A DNA stretch of 64,000 bases from Apricaphanius iberus. Lineage: Eukaryota; Chordata; Actinopteri; Cyprinodontiformes; Aphaniidae. The notes under the pieces are model-generated. The model made no database searches. It saw nothing but the letters and a program-made list of their open reading frames with translations, and was not told where the DNA came from. Below, piece by piece: positions 1 to 11,972 of this stretch. A program made the position numbers and the translations under genes. The first letter of the stretch is position 1, and each line of letters begins with the position of its first letter. The DNA is taken from positions 310,001 through 374,000 of the forward strand of contig JAPXFQ010002141.1 of NCBI GenBank assembly GCA_028564705.1, given 5' to 3'.

Positions 1-509
1 ACTCTTTGATGGAGAACACTACCTTGTTTGTACTGTAATCCATGTTTGCATTCGTATGCACCCTGAAGGCATGCAGGCTTCCTCCCTCTGCTGTCTGCAG
101 ACCCTGAATGAATGCATTGGAATTCACTAGAAAATCATGGTTATAAATAGTATAGAGCTCATGTGCATGGGATGTGGACTTCCCTCTGTTTTAATTACAG
201 ACACCGAACCATAGGTGGTCCATGAAACTAATGATCACTGCGGCAGACATGATGCAGGTAGCAGAGCAATGTTCTGAAGGTTATGAGCTTTCCCCTTATT
301 GTTTGGTTTATGTTGGATGCAACCCTGATGCAACCCTCCCTGTTCATCCTTGGATTTCAGTTATATCATGAGTTGTTTTTTGTGGAGTTTTTTGCCGCTA
401 GTTTGATGTAAAGTCTGTTTTTTAAATTAAATGAATGAAATAAGAGCTCCATCCGGAAAAAAATAAGTGTTTACAAGATAGTTTTTTCCACAATTCACAT
501 TCTCTACTA
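1..509. other. No identifiable feature
   Basis: Ordinary AT-rich sequence with short A and T runs. I see no convincing exon, RNA gene or repeat terminus before the LINE similarity begins near 510. Confidence 0.5.
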
Positions 510-1085
510 TTGAAACGACTGGAGAGCTGGGTCGGACTCTTTGGTATAGCATGTGGCTAGTTTGAGTCTTACCTCAAGAAGAGGAAATTCTTTGTATTAA
601 TTCACTTTTTTTATCAGAACAGATAAAAATTACATGTGGGATTCCCCATGGCTCCATCCTGGGGCCTCTTCTGTTCTACATGCTCCCACTAACCCAGATT
701 ATAACAACCAGTAAGATTAGTTACCATAACTATGCAGATGATACTCAGCTTTACATTACAAAGTCACCAGGTGACTTAAAACCCATCCAAACCCAAACTT
801 AAGCAAATTAATGGATTAATGTTTCATGATTTTCTCAAGCTGAAAAAAAAACTGAAATAGTTATCTTTGGACCCAAACAGGAACGATCAAGAGTCAGCAC
901 ACAGCTTCAGTTAATACAGGTAGAAAGTACTGATCAGGTGCATAATCTAGGTTTAATAATGGACTCAGACCCGAACCTCCAGGGTCACATAGAGGCAATA
1001 AAGTCTGCTTTCTATCACCTGAAGAACATTACTTGGATTAAAGGGGTGGCTGTAGGTTCCACCAGTGACCAAAGCTTGGCATGAA
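510..1085 (+). pseudogene. L2-like LINE reverse-transcriptase fragment
   Basis: Frameshifted translation gives a run of non-LTR reverse-transcriptase landmarks. These are a SILGPLLF-type block at about 653-672, then SYHNYADDTQLYI (about 719-757) with the YADD-type catalytic loop, and further on a LGLIMDSDPNLQGHI segment. The order matches the palm and thumb of fish L2-type LINEs. The copy stops near 1085 with neither endonuclease domain nor 3' tail, so it is truncated at both ends and dead. The same family appears at 24888-25440 and, reversed, at 35905-36735. The L2-like assignment rests on remembered family motifs; a sister CR1-group clade is possible. Confidence 0.8.
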
Positions 1086-1292
1086 AAAGTAGTGTTTTGT
1101 TGGCCTTCCAAAATGAAGCAAGGTAATAACTAAAAAGTATTTCTTTCAACAGTGTTTATCTTTTCTCAGTTATGTTTTTACTAATTTGTTTGGTTTATCC
1201 TTAAGAAGGAGCTCCACTGAGAATGCTTGGCAGCTCCCCTAGTCAACCCTAACCTGTTTGGATGGGTTGTACTGTAAATTTCAACCTAGAAA

Positions 1293-1308
1293 TCTATCTA
1301 TCTATCTA

Positions 1309-1355
<47 letters not shown>

Positions 1356-1374
1356 TTCTGTCTGTCTGTCTGTC
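1293..1374. repeat. (TCTA)n(TCTG)n microsatellite
   Basis: Four TCTA units are followed by a long TCTG run with one TCTT interruption. The 65-codon ORF across it is only a translation of the repeat. Confidence 0.97.
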
Positions 1375-2424
1375 GTTTTGTGTTTCTTACCTTCTTACAT
1401 TTTCAAGAGGGCATAAAAACCACAACTTTGGGCTTGTGAAACTTTATGTCTACCTCTAGGGCTTGGAATACTTTGTAGCGGTATTACAAATGCATTACCA
1501 TCGTTATGATGTCGACACGTATCAAAAGAAACAGGCAGACTGATGTGCCTTCACATCTGCCACATCAAACAACATCAGTTCATTTGACAGTTTCCCCCGC
1601 GGCACTCTGGAGGTCTGGCACATCTGCATATGCACCAGTGGAGAATAAACTCTTTCCAACAGCTGTTAAATATGCTTAAAACCCTCCAGGATCTAAAGCA
1701 GTCCACAGCAGCATCACCTTCTGACAAGATGGCAGTCATTTTCTCACTGCAGTTTATATACTTTCCTAAAATTTGCTGAATATGTGCGTTCAGCAACATC
1801 TTGCTTCACACTGACTTTGACACATTCACACCTGGCAGATGCAACCACAACCAGAATTTTTTTTTTAATGGCATGCACTTCACAGCTCCAGTATTTTGGA
1901 TGAAGCGTTATGTTCAGGCTCAGCTGTACCTGGAGGTGGAAACAGATCTGATGTGCTGTGTTGCCTTTACATAGATTTAAATGAAAGAAATCCAATAGTT
2001 CTTATCCTCAGGAGGGTAAGACACTCTAATTTCCCTCAGATTTCCTCAAAAGCATCCATTGTTGTCAATAAACCTAAATGTTTTTTCTAGTAACAACATT
2101 GTAAAGTTTGGCACTTAAAAAGTGCTTCGTTTTCGGTTCAGTATGTACTACGGTTCAGTTTCATCATTCGGTTCATTTTCGGCACAGTCAAGGAACAAAG
2201 TGAAAAGAAACGTTTTTTGTATAAAGTGCCCTCATTAAACCACTGTTTTAAGAAAGATATTAGGATGTTTTTTGCTTTGTTTTGAAAAAAAGCTACTCAT
2301 AGATATATATTTGGACTTTTGGACAGCAATCTGATGTAGCTGTAAATGCCGAGTCTTTGCTTCAGTACGAGGTTGTAAGAACGAGGTTTTAGGCCTCAAC
2401 CAGTAAAATGTTCTTATTTATAAC
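1375..2424. other. Mostly unassigned; possible hAT fragment near 2107-2260
   Basis: No gene is supported. At 2107-2260 the repeated CGGTTCAG and CGGTTCAT words, with 'ggcacagtcaaggaacaaag', resemble the terminal part of a fish hAT-type element, but no ends or target duplication can be read. Confidence 0.35.
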
Positions 2425-3442
2425 TAGGGCTGCCACGATCAGTTGATTCGTCCTGACAGTGTCGACAACCAAAGTCGTCAACAATAAATGTATTTGTCGA
2501 CGTCTTTGTTTAAAAAAAGGCTTTGCTTTTCTCTTAAGACTGCGGCTGTACCGCTCACTGCTCTCTATATACTGTATGTCTATGGCTCTGTCTGCCTCTC
2601 TGCCCCTGATGCACATGTGCAGCAGTGGGAATCGAAATCAGTTGTGGCGTAACTCTGGAAAAACCCAAACTGTCATGGCGAGCAGACAACGTGGCGCTAA
2701 TGTTCAGGAGCGTTTGATAAAAGTGTACAGAAGCATGTGGAAATCAAAATTCACAAGGTAGAACCTGCTTACCATGGCAGGACGACGGTGATGCTCCAGC
2801 ATCTTAACAGGAAGCCCTGTCGTTTAGCTGCTAACGTTAACAACACTGACTGAACATCCTCTTTTACACGGACATGTTGGCTTTGCGTGTTCTGTCTGGG
2901 TCGTTCATATATCGATATAACTGTCCGGGGTGTCGTATTTATCGCAGCTTTTCTCTTATCTCACCACCCTGGATGGTGGCTGGTTCTGTTTAAAGCAGAC
3001 AGCGTAGCGCTGCTACTGTCAACAACATCAAAGCATAGCTGTATGGTCACGACAGTTGTAGAGGAGTGCACATAGGTGACTCATTTATTTCTGTTTATCG
3101 CAGCATCCCAATACCCCGTTGCTCTCATGGATGCAAAAACTATGAAAAGGCTGAGCAAAGTGAAGTTTATTAAATGGAAAATTTACAGTAGTGATTGTGA
3201 TTTTATTTGCCTTAGCACGTCATGTGTCTGCTGTAACATTAATGTTTTTACAATTATTTCATAGATGTTGGATAAGCAATTATTTGAACTGTCAGAATTT
3301 TAGGTAGCACATAAACACTTCCAGCTGGAAGCTAATGATGTATATATTTGAGCAGCTGCTGCGACAAGATACGATTTATGGGTGATCATCAAAATAATAG
3401 ACAATTAGTCGATTATCAAAATAATAATTTTTGGCAGCCCTA
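2425..3442. mobile_element. hAT-superfamily DNA transposon, internally deleted
   Basis: The terminal inverted repeats are tagggctgcca at 2425-2435 and tggcagcccta at 3432-3442. The flanking 8 bases are tttataac (2417-2424) and tttaaaac (3443-3450), a 7/8 match. Eight-base duplications and TAGGG-type ends are characteristic of hAT elements. Subterminal repeats carry GTCGAC and 'agtcgattatcaaaataat', also typical. At 1018 bp it is too short for an intact hAT transposase gene, so it is a deletion derivative. Confidence 0.87.
2676..2860 (+). pseudogene. BED-finger-like remnant of a hAT transposase
   Basis: An ATG at 2676 opens MASRQRGANVQER and the frame stops near 2759. The next frame then reads KVEPAYHGRTTVMLQHLNR. 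That second block resembles the second half of a BED zinc finger in hAT/ZBED proteins, where an AYHG.TT.ML.HL pattern precedes the last histidine. The cysteine pair expected upstream is not visible in either frame, so the domain is frameshifted and broken. Its position inside the element at 2425-3442 supports the assignment. Confidence 0.55.
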
Positions 3443-4059
3443 TTTAAAACATGTATTCATCTAATAATATTAATGGTTAATATGTGAACTCTGATATAAA
3501 TATATCTTTGCACGTGGAGTACAATAGAGAGCAAAAGTTTGTAACAAAAAGGTTACATTTGTGTAAAATAGATTCTGGCCTAATTCTTGTGATTATTATA
3601 CAGAAAGACACATATTGCTATGCATTTATACTCGTAATCATATATATGATATAACTGTACGGTTATTTCTCTTGGTTAGACTTTCTTAGGCTTTCTTCAC
3701 TTTAACTTCCTGAAGATTAAACGCATACACACACATACAGACTGATTTATTTTTTAGCCGACAACTCTGACCTGACTATGTTCTAGTTCCAAGAATATCA
3801 CAAATACACAAAGCACAAGCAGATAAAGCATTTTTCAGTATTTTGTAGCTTCAATAATGCCTTCCAGCTGTACAGTAATAAAACAGGATTGAAAAGGAAA
3901 AGACTAAAAGAAGATCAACATAAAGGTGTGTGTTCTGACCTTTGAATGGGGTTGAAAGGTAGTCAGGGTTGATCAGATGCTTGTCTCTGGGAAAAGACTG
4001 GTCATTTCTTTAGGGTAATTTTGGAAGGGGCTGATGGAGTCAAAGTTCAAAATTCAAAT
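3443..4059. other. No identifiable feature
   Basis: AT-rich sequence with a short CA-rich patch near 3725-3740. Nothing coding or repetitive could be supported. Confidence 0.5.
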
Positions 4060-4875
4060 TATTGAGTGAAAGACAAGCAAATCTTAGAAGGGGAGTACAG
4101 TTTTTTGCAGGCAAGTTTGGAGCCACTTTAGAAGGAGTTTATATCCATACAATGGAATATCGGGCAATGGAAGTGCAGCCTCTAAATAAGGCATTATCTG
4201 CCACAAAACTCCTTCATTTCACCAATGTTTTGTTATGTATCGCTAGAGCTTTTCCCCAGTGATTTTGGAGCGTCTTGGCGGTGGTTTCTTGTTGTCTGCA
4301 GAGGCTTTTAATCCAACTACCCTAACATGCGATTCCAATTACGTCGCTTCCATGCGGCATCCAGGTTGTAGTCTTAGCAGGGCTTTCACTCTGTGCTTGA
4401 CAGCGTCCGGTTAGACAGAACATTTTACTGCAAACATCAACATATTTCGCGTTTGCATGTGGACTAAGTTCAGCTTCCAAAGGTTCCCTCTCCGCAAACT
4501 ACGCAGACTACAGTACAAAGGAGTACGGATGAGAAATCAAAATCACTGGCTTATGGGAATTGGTTGGATTAAAAACCTCTAAAAACACCCCTCAAGACAA
4601 CAACAATGCACCTCTGAGACGCTCTGAACTCAGAGGAGAATAGTGCTAGTGATTCATAATAAAAGATTGGTGAAATGGAGTTTTGTGGTGGCCTTATTTA
4701 GAGGCTGCATTTTGGCTTACCCAAACTCATTATATGAACATACGCTGATCACGAATGGATGTAAACTTCTCCTGAGGACTTCAAGTGGCTCCAAACTTGT
4801 CTGAGTTAGTAAATGAATGTAATGCATGCTAAAAAATAAGGTCCAGGTTGAATAAAAAAGGTACTTCGCCTTTAA
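4060..4875. mobile_element. Fold-back element of the TTAA-flanked family (family A)
   Basis: Two long inverted arms face each other. The arm at about 4110-4222 includes caagtttggagccac, gcagcctctaaataaggc and catttcaccaat. The arm at about 4662-4800 carries their reverse complements (ggtgaaatggagttttgtgg, gccttatttagaggctgc, gtggctccaaacttg). The right end reads aaataaggtccagg...cttcgcct and stops at a TTAA (4872-4875). A close relative lies at 32190-32815. Shorter relatives with the same 'aaggtcc' end are at 17280-17744, 32800-33290, 45556-45880 and 49492-49765. It has no transposase and is probably non-autonomous; the superfamily (piggyBac or Kolobok, from TTAA) is an inference. The left edge is approximate. 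Confidence 0.7.
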
Positions 4876-5128
4876 ATAGTCATGATGCATATATGAATGT
4901 ACCTCTTTTGTTCGGAAGTGCAAAAGTATTGTTTATTAATATAGCAAGCACTAAGGTTGATACATGTGGTTGCCGAAATGACTGAGAACAATAAGGAATA
5001 TTGCTAAACGAGCTAATCTGTAAAACCCCTTTTTGTTGTGAAGTTAACTGTGACTCAACAGTGCTCTTAATATCCCCCCTAAAGTGTTTTTCACTGATGT
5101 TTCTATCTCCAAAACTATACCCTAGACT

Positions 5129-5301
5129 CTAGACCTTGTCCTGGCACGACTCTCTCTCATGATGCATTCGAAGGGCAAAAATATCACTGCCTGCTTGCAC
5201 ATTTCTGTCCCAACAGATGTAGTATCGGTCCACCGGCTTTGAAGTCTCGACTACGGACAGATACTCTGGCACCACACTCCACCTAGAACCCAGAAATCCT
5301 C
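5129..5301 (-). CDS. Candidate exon of an unidentified host gene
   Basis: On the minus strand an acceptor-like sequence (gtgattcttacag) ends just before 5301. An open frame then runs to a TAG at 5129-5131. It encodes about 57 residues, rich in W, Y, R and D, including RWSVVPEYLSVVET, DRYYICWDR and SDIFALRMHHERESC. This composition is far more protein-like than the chance ORFs nearby, and the base composition is more balanced than its surroundings. If it is an exon it is either the last one, or it is spliced through the weak donor-like AAG/GTCTAG at its end. I do not recognise the protein family. It could also be a fragment of a processed gene or of a transposon gene. Confidence 0.35.
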
Positions 5302-5314
5302 CTGTAAGAATCAC

Positions 5315-7202
5315 AGTCCATGATAAAAATATAGTTCAAACTTAGCACTCTTGGGTTAAGCTACAGTCTATATCGTCAGTTATAATTTGTTCCTAATCAG
5401 AAGACACAAGTTTAAATAAATTAGCTTAAACTTTTACACTGTACTCCCCCGGACTAAAAACTCACTTTTGTAGGGTTTAACCTCTTGTCAAATGAAACCG
5501 TCTCCCAGGTGCGAAACAGAAAGGTTTAGAAGTTCTGCTGTTGGAGCCAGTGCAGAAGGACAAGGTAATTTATGTATTAATAAGGGTTAGAGAACTGCTG
5601 CATGTAGAGGCTTTGAGCCATCAAGGTAAGCTCTGTGGGAATTTTAAAACACTGCAGAAGCTGTTACAGAAATAGTATTATGTTATTTGCAGCCATAGCA
5701 ACGCTGAAGGTAGTGGATAAGCTGTGAGGAAACTGAGCGAAGGACTGGCTCGGCCTGAAGTGGTCATTTCAGTTTCCCATTGTTACTTTAATGAGCTGCT
5801 TTAATGAGAAATCCTATGATCATTTTTAGAGTTAGATTCAAAGCTCTTTTCACATGATAGAAATAATTACTTTAATTGCGTAATTTAACATCTCTACACC
5901 AGTTTATGAAACAAAATGTAGTGTTGTATGTGCTCTATATGGTCAAAATCCCTACATGTTTATGCATTAAAAATCAACAAAGAGTACAAATCAACCACCG
6001 TATTTCTTTCATGACTAACTTATTGCTTTTGGTTGTGTGGCCATGCAGTGGTGTTCTACGATAAAAGGTAACTGTCAAGATTGTCTTCTTTATGTACGTC
6101 TTCCTCAATGGAAGTAAAGGCACAGGTCATACCCGCCTTTAGCCTTCTACTGCCTATAACTGCCTGATTTCTCTCGTAAATTTCATTTTCAATGTATCTT
6201 ACTACTTTAACGCAACCTCTGAATATTGTTTCCTGCTCTTTTAAACTAAGATAACATTTGGGTACAAACAGGCCTTCTACATATCATCAGATTTCTACAA
6301 AAGCAGCCTGTGAAACACTTGCTAGCAAAGACACTTACCAACATAAAAAAACCACAAATAACAGACGGGATTTTTTCATTTTGCTCTCTGCACTCAGAGC
6401 AAGCTTTAAATTACGTGGTATAAATGCTGTTCATTTAAATGCAGTTGAGTGATTTATTGAGACATGACTGAGTAACATAGAGGGCTTTTCAGTCGAAGTG
6501 AAATGTGCTTTGCATTCTCTCCCAACTCCTGCGAGAACGACTTGCTTCCCCTGCAAACAAGCACAGAAATAAAATCAGGAGTCGCTTTAACCATATATCC
6601 GTCCAAATAAAAATAAAACAAAGACATTTATTTGAAGTTGTAATCAATGAGTCTTTAATGGATTTCTTTCTAAAAAAGTACAACATTCCTCCACGAACCT
6701 GTGGCCATTTATGATCTGTAAAGTCTTCAGGTTTAAAAGGAGGCGACTGTGAGGTTTTGTTATAGCTCAGTTTAATGAACAGAGCAAGCTGTGGATCAAT
6801 AACAGGACTGGAAGATGAACTCTGATAGTTAACGGATGTTAGCAAAGCTGAAAATCTTTGAGCAATTTAATTTTCTCACTCATAACTCTCCTTTCAGCTT
6901 TTTAATAACTTTAATTTCATTAAAAGATGATTCAGGTTTGAATTTATTGTCTAAATGTAAATATTTATTTTTCTACGGCACACAAAAGACACGATTCGGT
7001 ATGTTTTTAGTGCATTTTAACCAAGAAATGTGACTGTGAACTTTATCTACCTAAACTACAGAAGGTAACATGGCGTCTTTTTTCTCTTTCACAAGTGTAA
7101 TTCATTGTACAGGTGCTGATCATAAAATGAAAAAGTAAAAATCTCTTTCATACATGTCTCTGAAAGCTATTGTGTTGTCAGACAGTACTTTTCAGAAATA
7201 TG
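5315..7202. other. No identifiable feature
   Basis: Unique-looking AT-rich sequence. A 118-codon minus ORF at 6489-6845 has no recognisable motif and is probably chance. Confidence 0.45.
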
Positions 7203-7204
7203 TA

Positions 7205-8800
7205 CAGTGCTCTACATAAATGAGTACACCCCCTTTAAAAAGTATGAATTTAATCAGTAGCTCAATGAACAAAAGAACAATTTCCAAACTTTCCACAAGG
7301 CTGAGTTATATTTAACACTTATTTAACTCCATAACATGAAATTAAGGTTAATAATCTAATTTAGATCACAAAATCTTCAGTGTTACTCAAATTGGTTGAA
7401 GCAAAAATGAATACACCCTGCAAGAAAAACTACTACATCTAGTATTTTGTATGAGGACCATGATTTTTAAGGACAGCACCAAGTCTTCTAGGCAGGGTCT
7501 AGGCGATCTAGGCAACATCTATCTTTTTCCATTCTTCAAGAAAAACCTATTTTAGCGCCTGGATGCTGGATGGAGAGTGATTCTCAACTTGTCGCTTCAG
7601 AATTCCCCACTGGGTTCAGATCAAGAGACAAACTTGGCCGTTCAATCACTTCACCCTGTTCTGCTTCAGAAATGCAACAGTAGCTTTAGATGTGTGTTTT
7701 TGGATCATTGTCGTGTTGGAAAAGTGCTGGGAATGATGGCAGCATATTCTCCTTCAGTATAAAGAAGAACATTGTTGAGTTCATGATACCATCAATGAAA
7801 TGCAGCTCCCCGACACCAGCAGTAGTCATGCAGCCCCACATAATGATACTGCCACCACCATGTTTCACTGTAGGCACCATGCATTTTTCATTGAAATCCT
7901 CACCTTTACGACGCCATACAGTTTTTAAACCATTAGTTCCAAAAACAATTATCTTGATCTCATCACTCCAGAGTATAGAGTCCCAGTAGTCTTCATTTTT
8001 TCACCATGGGCCCTAGCAAATTCTAGGCGTGCTTTTTTGTGCATGGGCTTTAGGAGAGGCTGCCTTCATGGACGATACCCAGCATGCCGTTCTTCTGCAG
8101 TGTGTGCTGTATGGTGTCCCGGAAAACGGTCACTCCAGTTTGGCTTTCTACTGCTTTAGCTAACTGCAGTGAACATACATGGCAAATTTTTTCAACTCTT
8201 CTCATCAGAAGACGCTCCTGCCAACATGTTAACTTCTGAAGACGGCCTCAACGGCTTTGTAAGATGGTTGCACTTCCATCTTTCTCAAATTTTTTGATCA
8301 CTTTTGCTACAGTATTTTGACTGATATGTAAAGCTTTGGTGATCTTCTTGTAGCCCTCACCTTTTTTGTGTAAAGAAATTATTTCCTTTCTCAGATTTCT
8401 CTTCCATGGGGAGCCATTACTGACAGAAAAAAATGGGAAGGGCTTTTCTTTGTAAAGTAATGCCCTTTATTGTCACCTATCTGCAGGAAACCTCTTAAAT
8501 GAATCATTAGACTCACCTGTGGTTGAATGCCTGTTAATTAGAAGTTTGTAGTCTTAAGTATTGCTTTTCTAATAGGACTATAATTGGGGTGTACTCATTT
8601 TTGCAACATGGCCTTGAAGGAATTTGTTAGGCAAATCACTTTTTTGTGTGTGCAAATGAACAAATCTTGTTTGCAATCAATGGCTGACATTTGTGGGATT
8701 ATTTTGTAGTATAGTATATCGTACAAAATGTTGATTCTGAAAGGAAGCTAAAGGTTTTCTGACAGATGTAGTGGGGTGTACTCATTTATGCAGAGCACTG
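7205..8800 (-). mobile_element. Tc1-like transposon, full length but decayed
   Basis: The ends are cagtgctctacataaatgag (from 7205) and its near-exact reverse complement ending at 8800, each bordered by TA (7203-7204 and 8801-8802). A second copy of the motif, gcaaaaatgaatacaccc, lies at 7401-7418, with its inverse at 8587-8604. Each end therefore carries two direct repeats, the IR/DR arrangement of many fish Tc1 elements. The length of 1596 bp is the normal Tc1 size. The transposase reads on the minus strand and is heavily interrupted. Confidence 0.95.
7439..8417 (-). pseudogene. Tc1-like transposase, inactivated
   Basis: Starting from a minus-strand ATG at 8415-8417 (MAPHGR...), the translation gives a helix-turn-helix block ([20 protein letters not shown]). 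It is followed by a central KHGGGSIIMWG block, then FQHDNDPK carrying the second catalytic Asp of the DD34E triad. The C-terminus is LPRRLGAVLKNHGPHTKY with a stop at 7439-7441. Several stops and frameshifts split it. The third catalytic residue is gone: the usual [11 protein letters not shown] reads SPDLNPVGNSE around 7600. The first Asp block (SDES in the family) is also not recognisable. This copy cannot supply transposase. Confidence 0.92.
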
Positions 8801-8802
8801 TA

Positions 8803-10259
8803 TGTAATTAAACTGATGTTTTTTTTAGACAGTCTCTTTCGGAACTACGTCACAATATAATGTCTTACATACATATTTCTAGGAAATCCTGTGTAAAAGT
8901 GTTTTGTTAGTATATTTGAAAGTTACTGCATATATTTTGTTTCATAATGTTCATAATGATGCAATGTAACCTGTTTTGTTAAATTTTTCTGGAAACATCC
9001 TGAAAACATGCCAAGGACCTACTTTACATTTTATCTATGAGTTTTTTTTCCGGAAATTACAACTGAAAGCTCATATTTGCCTCAAGGAGTGAATAAATGC
9101 CACAATTCTACTCAAAATTAGGTGTTGGTGGTGGTTTGGTTTTTAACAGTCAGTGTTAATGTTTAGAAATGTTCAAATAATGCTTTGTCTACATTTCAGA
9201 ATAAAACAGGATTAAAAACCTTTGGAGTTGTTTTGATGTTTTGAAACCCTAGTATTCCAGCTGTACTTGAAAGTAGTTTGAAATAGTCATGTTTTGGTGC
9301 ATATTATTTCTTTTTTTGGCCTCCAAGCTCCTCTAATAAAATGCAAAATCAATACATTTTGGATTATATGTATCTACCGATAACTAGAGGAAATGGTTAA
9401 GGAAATAAAACTCAATAAAAAAATGAATTAAGATCTTTCCTTTTTGCTGCATTGTTACTAATATTTTAGGTTCATATAGGAAGCCTCAGATTTGCAGATT
9501 GGAGCCAGGTTGATTACATCACAGCATTTCTACAAGGGATTTGTTTCCAAAGGATGTGGGAGGATGTGACAAAGCAAGCAATATGCTCCATGTTGTTGTG
9601 CAGGTTAACATATGTTTGTCAAGTTTTATATTTATGCTTCCGATGAAAATATAAAAGCAAAATACTTGCATTTTCTGCATGTCTTATAAAAGTTTGTTTT
9701 AGTAACAGAGAAGCTAATTTTGGTCTGTGGGCTTTAAAGGTTCAGTTTGGATGCAAAGTTCTTCCACTTACCATCTGCTCCGCAATATAATCATGATACG
9801 TTTTTTCAAACAGTTTTCTCCTGAAATTAAGCTGAATTGCTGATGATGTGAGTGTAACCGAAGGAGGAAGACACCAATGATTGTTTCACAGTGTGAAATC
9901 AGACTTCCTTAGAAAATCTCCTTCCTTCTCCTCACTGTGCATGGAAGTACATTACAGTACCTGCCTGTTCAATGATCACCGTCTCAATTGATCGGTCCAC
10001 ATGCTGAAACGCAGCAGCAGTTTGCAAGTACTGATGAGTCACAATAATGACTTTGCAATCGCTGCAAATCAGAGATGTGCCTGTGTAGGCGGACGGTGCT
10101 CTGTTAGCAAGTTTCTGTATTTTAAATGTAGAAAATGTAGGATTTTGAGAGAAAAAACTCTGACTTGAAACTGTAGAAAGACGTACATTTATTTCTCAAC
10201 GATGCTCATGGTTATACATTAATAAAACATCTTGCATACTTGATCAATTCATTACAAGC
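8803..10259. other. Mostly unassigned; repeat segment at 9120-9290
   Basis: The piece at about 9120-9290 (cagtcagtgttaatg, tttagaaatgttcaaata, cctttggagttgtttt) matches 20960-21080 inside a hAT-like element, so it is probably a fragment of that family. The rest shows nothing I can name. Confidence 0.45.
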
Positions 10260-10261
10260 TA

Positions 10262-10570
10262 CAGTCATGTGAGAAAGTTAGGACGAACCCATAAATAATC
10301 AGCTCTTTATTATGAACTTTTCACATAAATATTTCCAATCATGATTTTATTTATCTCTGGAAAAGAAAGTGACACAATTACAGTTAAACAACAAAATTTA
10401 ACATTTTGTGAAACATCAAAAAAAGGTCTAAACAAAAATGTTTATTTTAATGGAGGAAAAAGTGAGGACATGCTACCCCCTAATAACCAGTGTTGCATCC
10501 TTTAGCTGATATGACTTCAGCAAGACGCCTTTCGTAGCCTTTTACCACTTTCTGTGTGTCCTAATTTATT
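10262..10570. mobile_element. Tc1/mariner-type left end, truncated
   Basis: A TA at 10260-10261 is followed by cagtcatgtgagaaagttag, a recognisable Tc1/mariner-type terminus. Downstream 'gttgcatcctttagctgata' and 'cagcaagacgcctttcgtag' resemble the internal part of such an element. No right end is found nearby, so only one end is retained. Confidence 0.6.
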
Positions 10571-10739
10571 CCTCACCAGAAAATGTATTCTTTTTAAATT
10601 ACAAGTCACATAAAGTTTTAAAAACCCTTTTCTTAATTTCTAGTTGTGTAGTTATATTATTTGGATCCCTCAGTATCATCAAAATTGGCATTAAATATCT
10701 ATATGGCAAAATATATTTTAAAATATAAAGGCTTTCATA

Positions 10740-10925
10740 GGGTGTCGTAATTTTCTTTGAAGACCGTAAATATTTAGTCTGAAACTGTGAAAGTTAGTAA
10801 TGAATAAATAACATGGATGGAAATATGAATTAAAAAAACTAACTGCCATTTTCCCCCTCAACAGGCTAAATAACCCAAATTATTGTTGTTAATTTTTGAC
10901 TGTGTGGCTTTAGAAAAGGCTCCCC
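10740..10925. repeat. Flank of the TTTAGC-unit repeat family
   Basis: The segment with tgaaactgtgaaag, taataa/catgg/aaatatga words and ggctaaataacccaaattat matches 30695-30865 and 46865-46980. Those two loci carry TTTAGC units next to the shared piece; this copy has almost lost them (one atatttagtc). Confidence 0.6.
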
Positions 10926-11927
10926 ATACTATCGTCTCTGAATACGTTTACTGATTTTGACCCAGAGGTGAAAAGGAAGCGAAATACTTTTCTGAACCTG
11001 GCATGCTATTCCACACCAGCTGTGGCCCTGATTGTCACCATGTCTTGGCGTAAAGCCTGGTAAGGTGGCTCAGCGCACATGTAGAGTCCTGTCCTCCTTG
11101 TTCAACCATCCATCATCATGTCACACAAGCTCTGCAAGAGTTTCTCAGAAGAGCTTTCTCAAAGAGCACCACTCGGTCCCCTCCCTTCTTTTCATTTTCT
11201 ACCGCTTCTCAGGAGTCTGGCTGTCACGCTGTGATTCCTGTTACTCCTCTACTGTTTGGTTCCTTTCCTGTCAGCTCCAAATCCCCCGTTATCAATCCAT
11301 CTGAAACAGCCGGTGTCTGCTCAGCAGTAGTTCCCCTACAAGTGGAGCTGATCCCTTGGAATGATAACAGAGGGGAGAGGAGTCAACATAAATAAAAATA
11401 TGGGTAGTCCACATGTTCACGGGTTATTTTAGCAGATGGTTTTCTCCTATAAAGGAAGGAGTTTAGAAAAATCAAACTATGTATAAAAAAAAATATATTC
11501 CACTTAGGTGCGTAAATAGTTATATTTAATTTACAGTATGTTTTGCCATTTGGTACCTGGATTTTTTTGGTAAGCATGTTTTGTACCTGAACACATGCGA
11601 AATGTTTATGTGGAACTCGGAGCTAAGTGCAGCATTTCTTAAGGACAAAACCCAAAATAACTCTAAAGTGATGTAAGTTTTATTCTCAAATATAAGCGAA
11701 GTATAACTTTTTCTAATTTTTAAACATAAACACTGACTGTTTTCAATGGATTTTTCTGCTCTGGCTATGTCTGCTTGTACTATAGTGTATTAAAAATCTG
11801 GTCAAATCTCCAGTCAGTTCTATACTTTCACTTTTTAAGTTATTGTACATATAACACATCTAAATTAATTTCAGGAATCAAAAGGAAGGAATTCAGGAGA
11901 AAAGTTTCTTTATTTAATGCTGATTAG

Positions 11928-11930
<3 letters not shown>
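10926..11930. other. No identifiable feature
   Basis: The 10930-11340 part is less AT-rich, and a 90-codon ORF starts at 11032, but it has no recognisable motif. No repeat similarity was seen. Confidence 0.4.

Positions 11931-11966
<36 letters not shown>
11931..11966. repeat. (AT)18 microsatellite
   Basis: Uninterrupted AT dinucleotides. The 131-codon ORF starting just upstream runs through them and is a by-product. Confidence 0.97.

Positions 11967-11972
<6 letters not shown>

Noticed and set aside
1262..1459. 65-codon ORF with CLSV repeats
   Set aside because: It is the TCTG microsatellite read as protein.
6489..6845. 118-codon minus ORF
   Set aside because: No domain, no splice context and no repeat match; length is within chance for AT-rich DNA.
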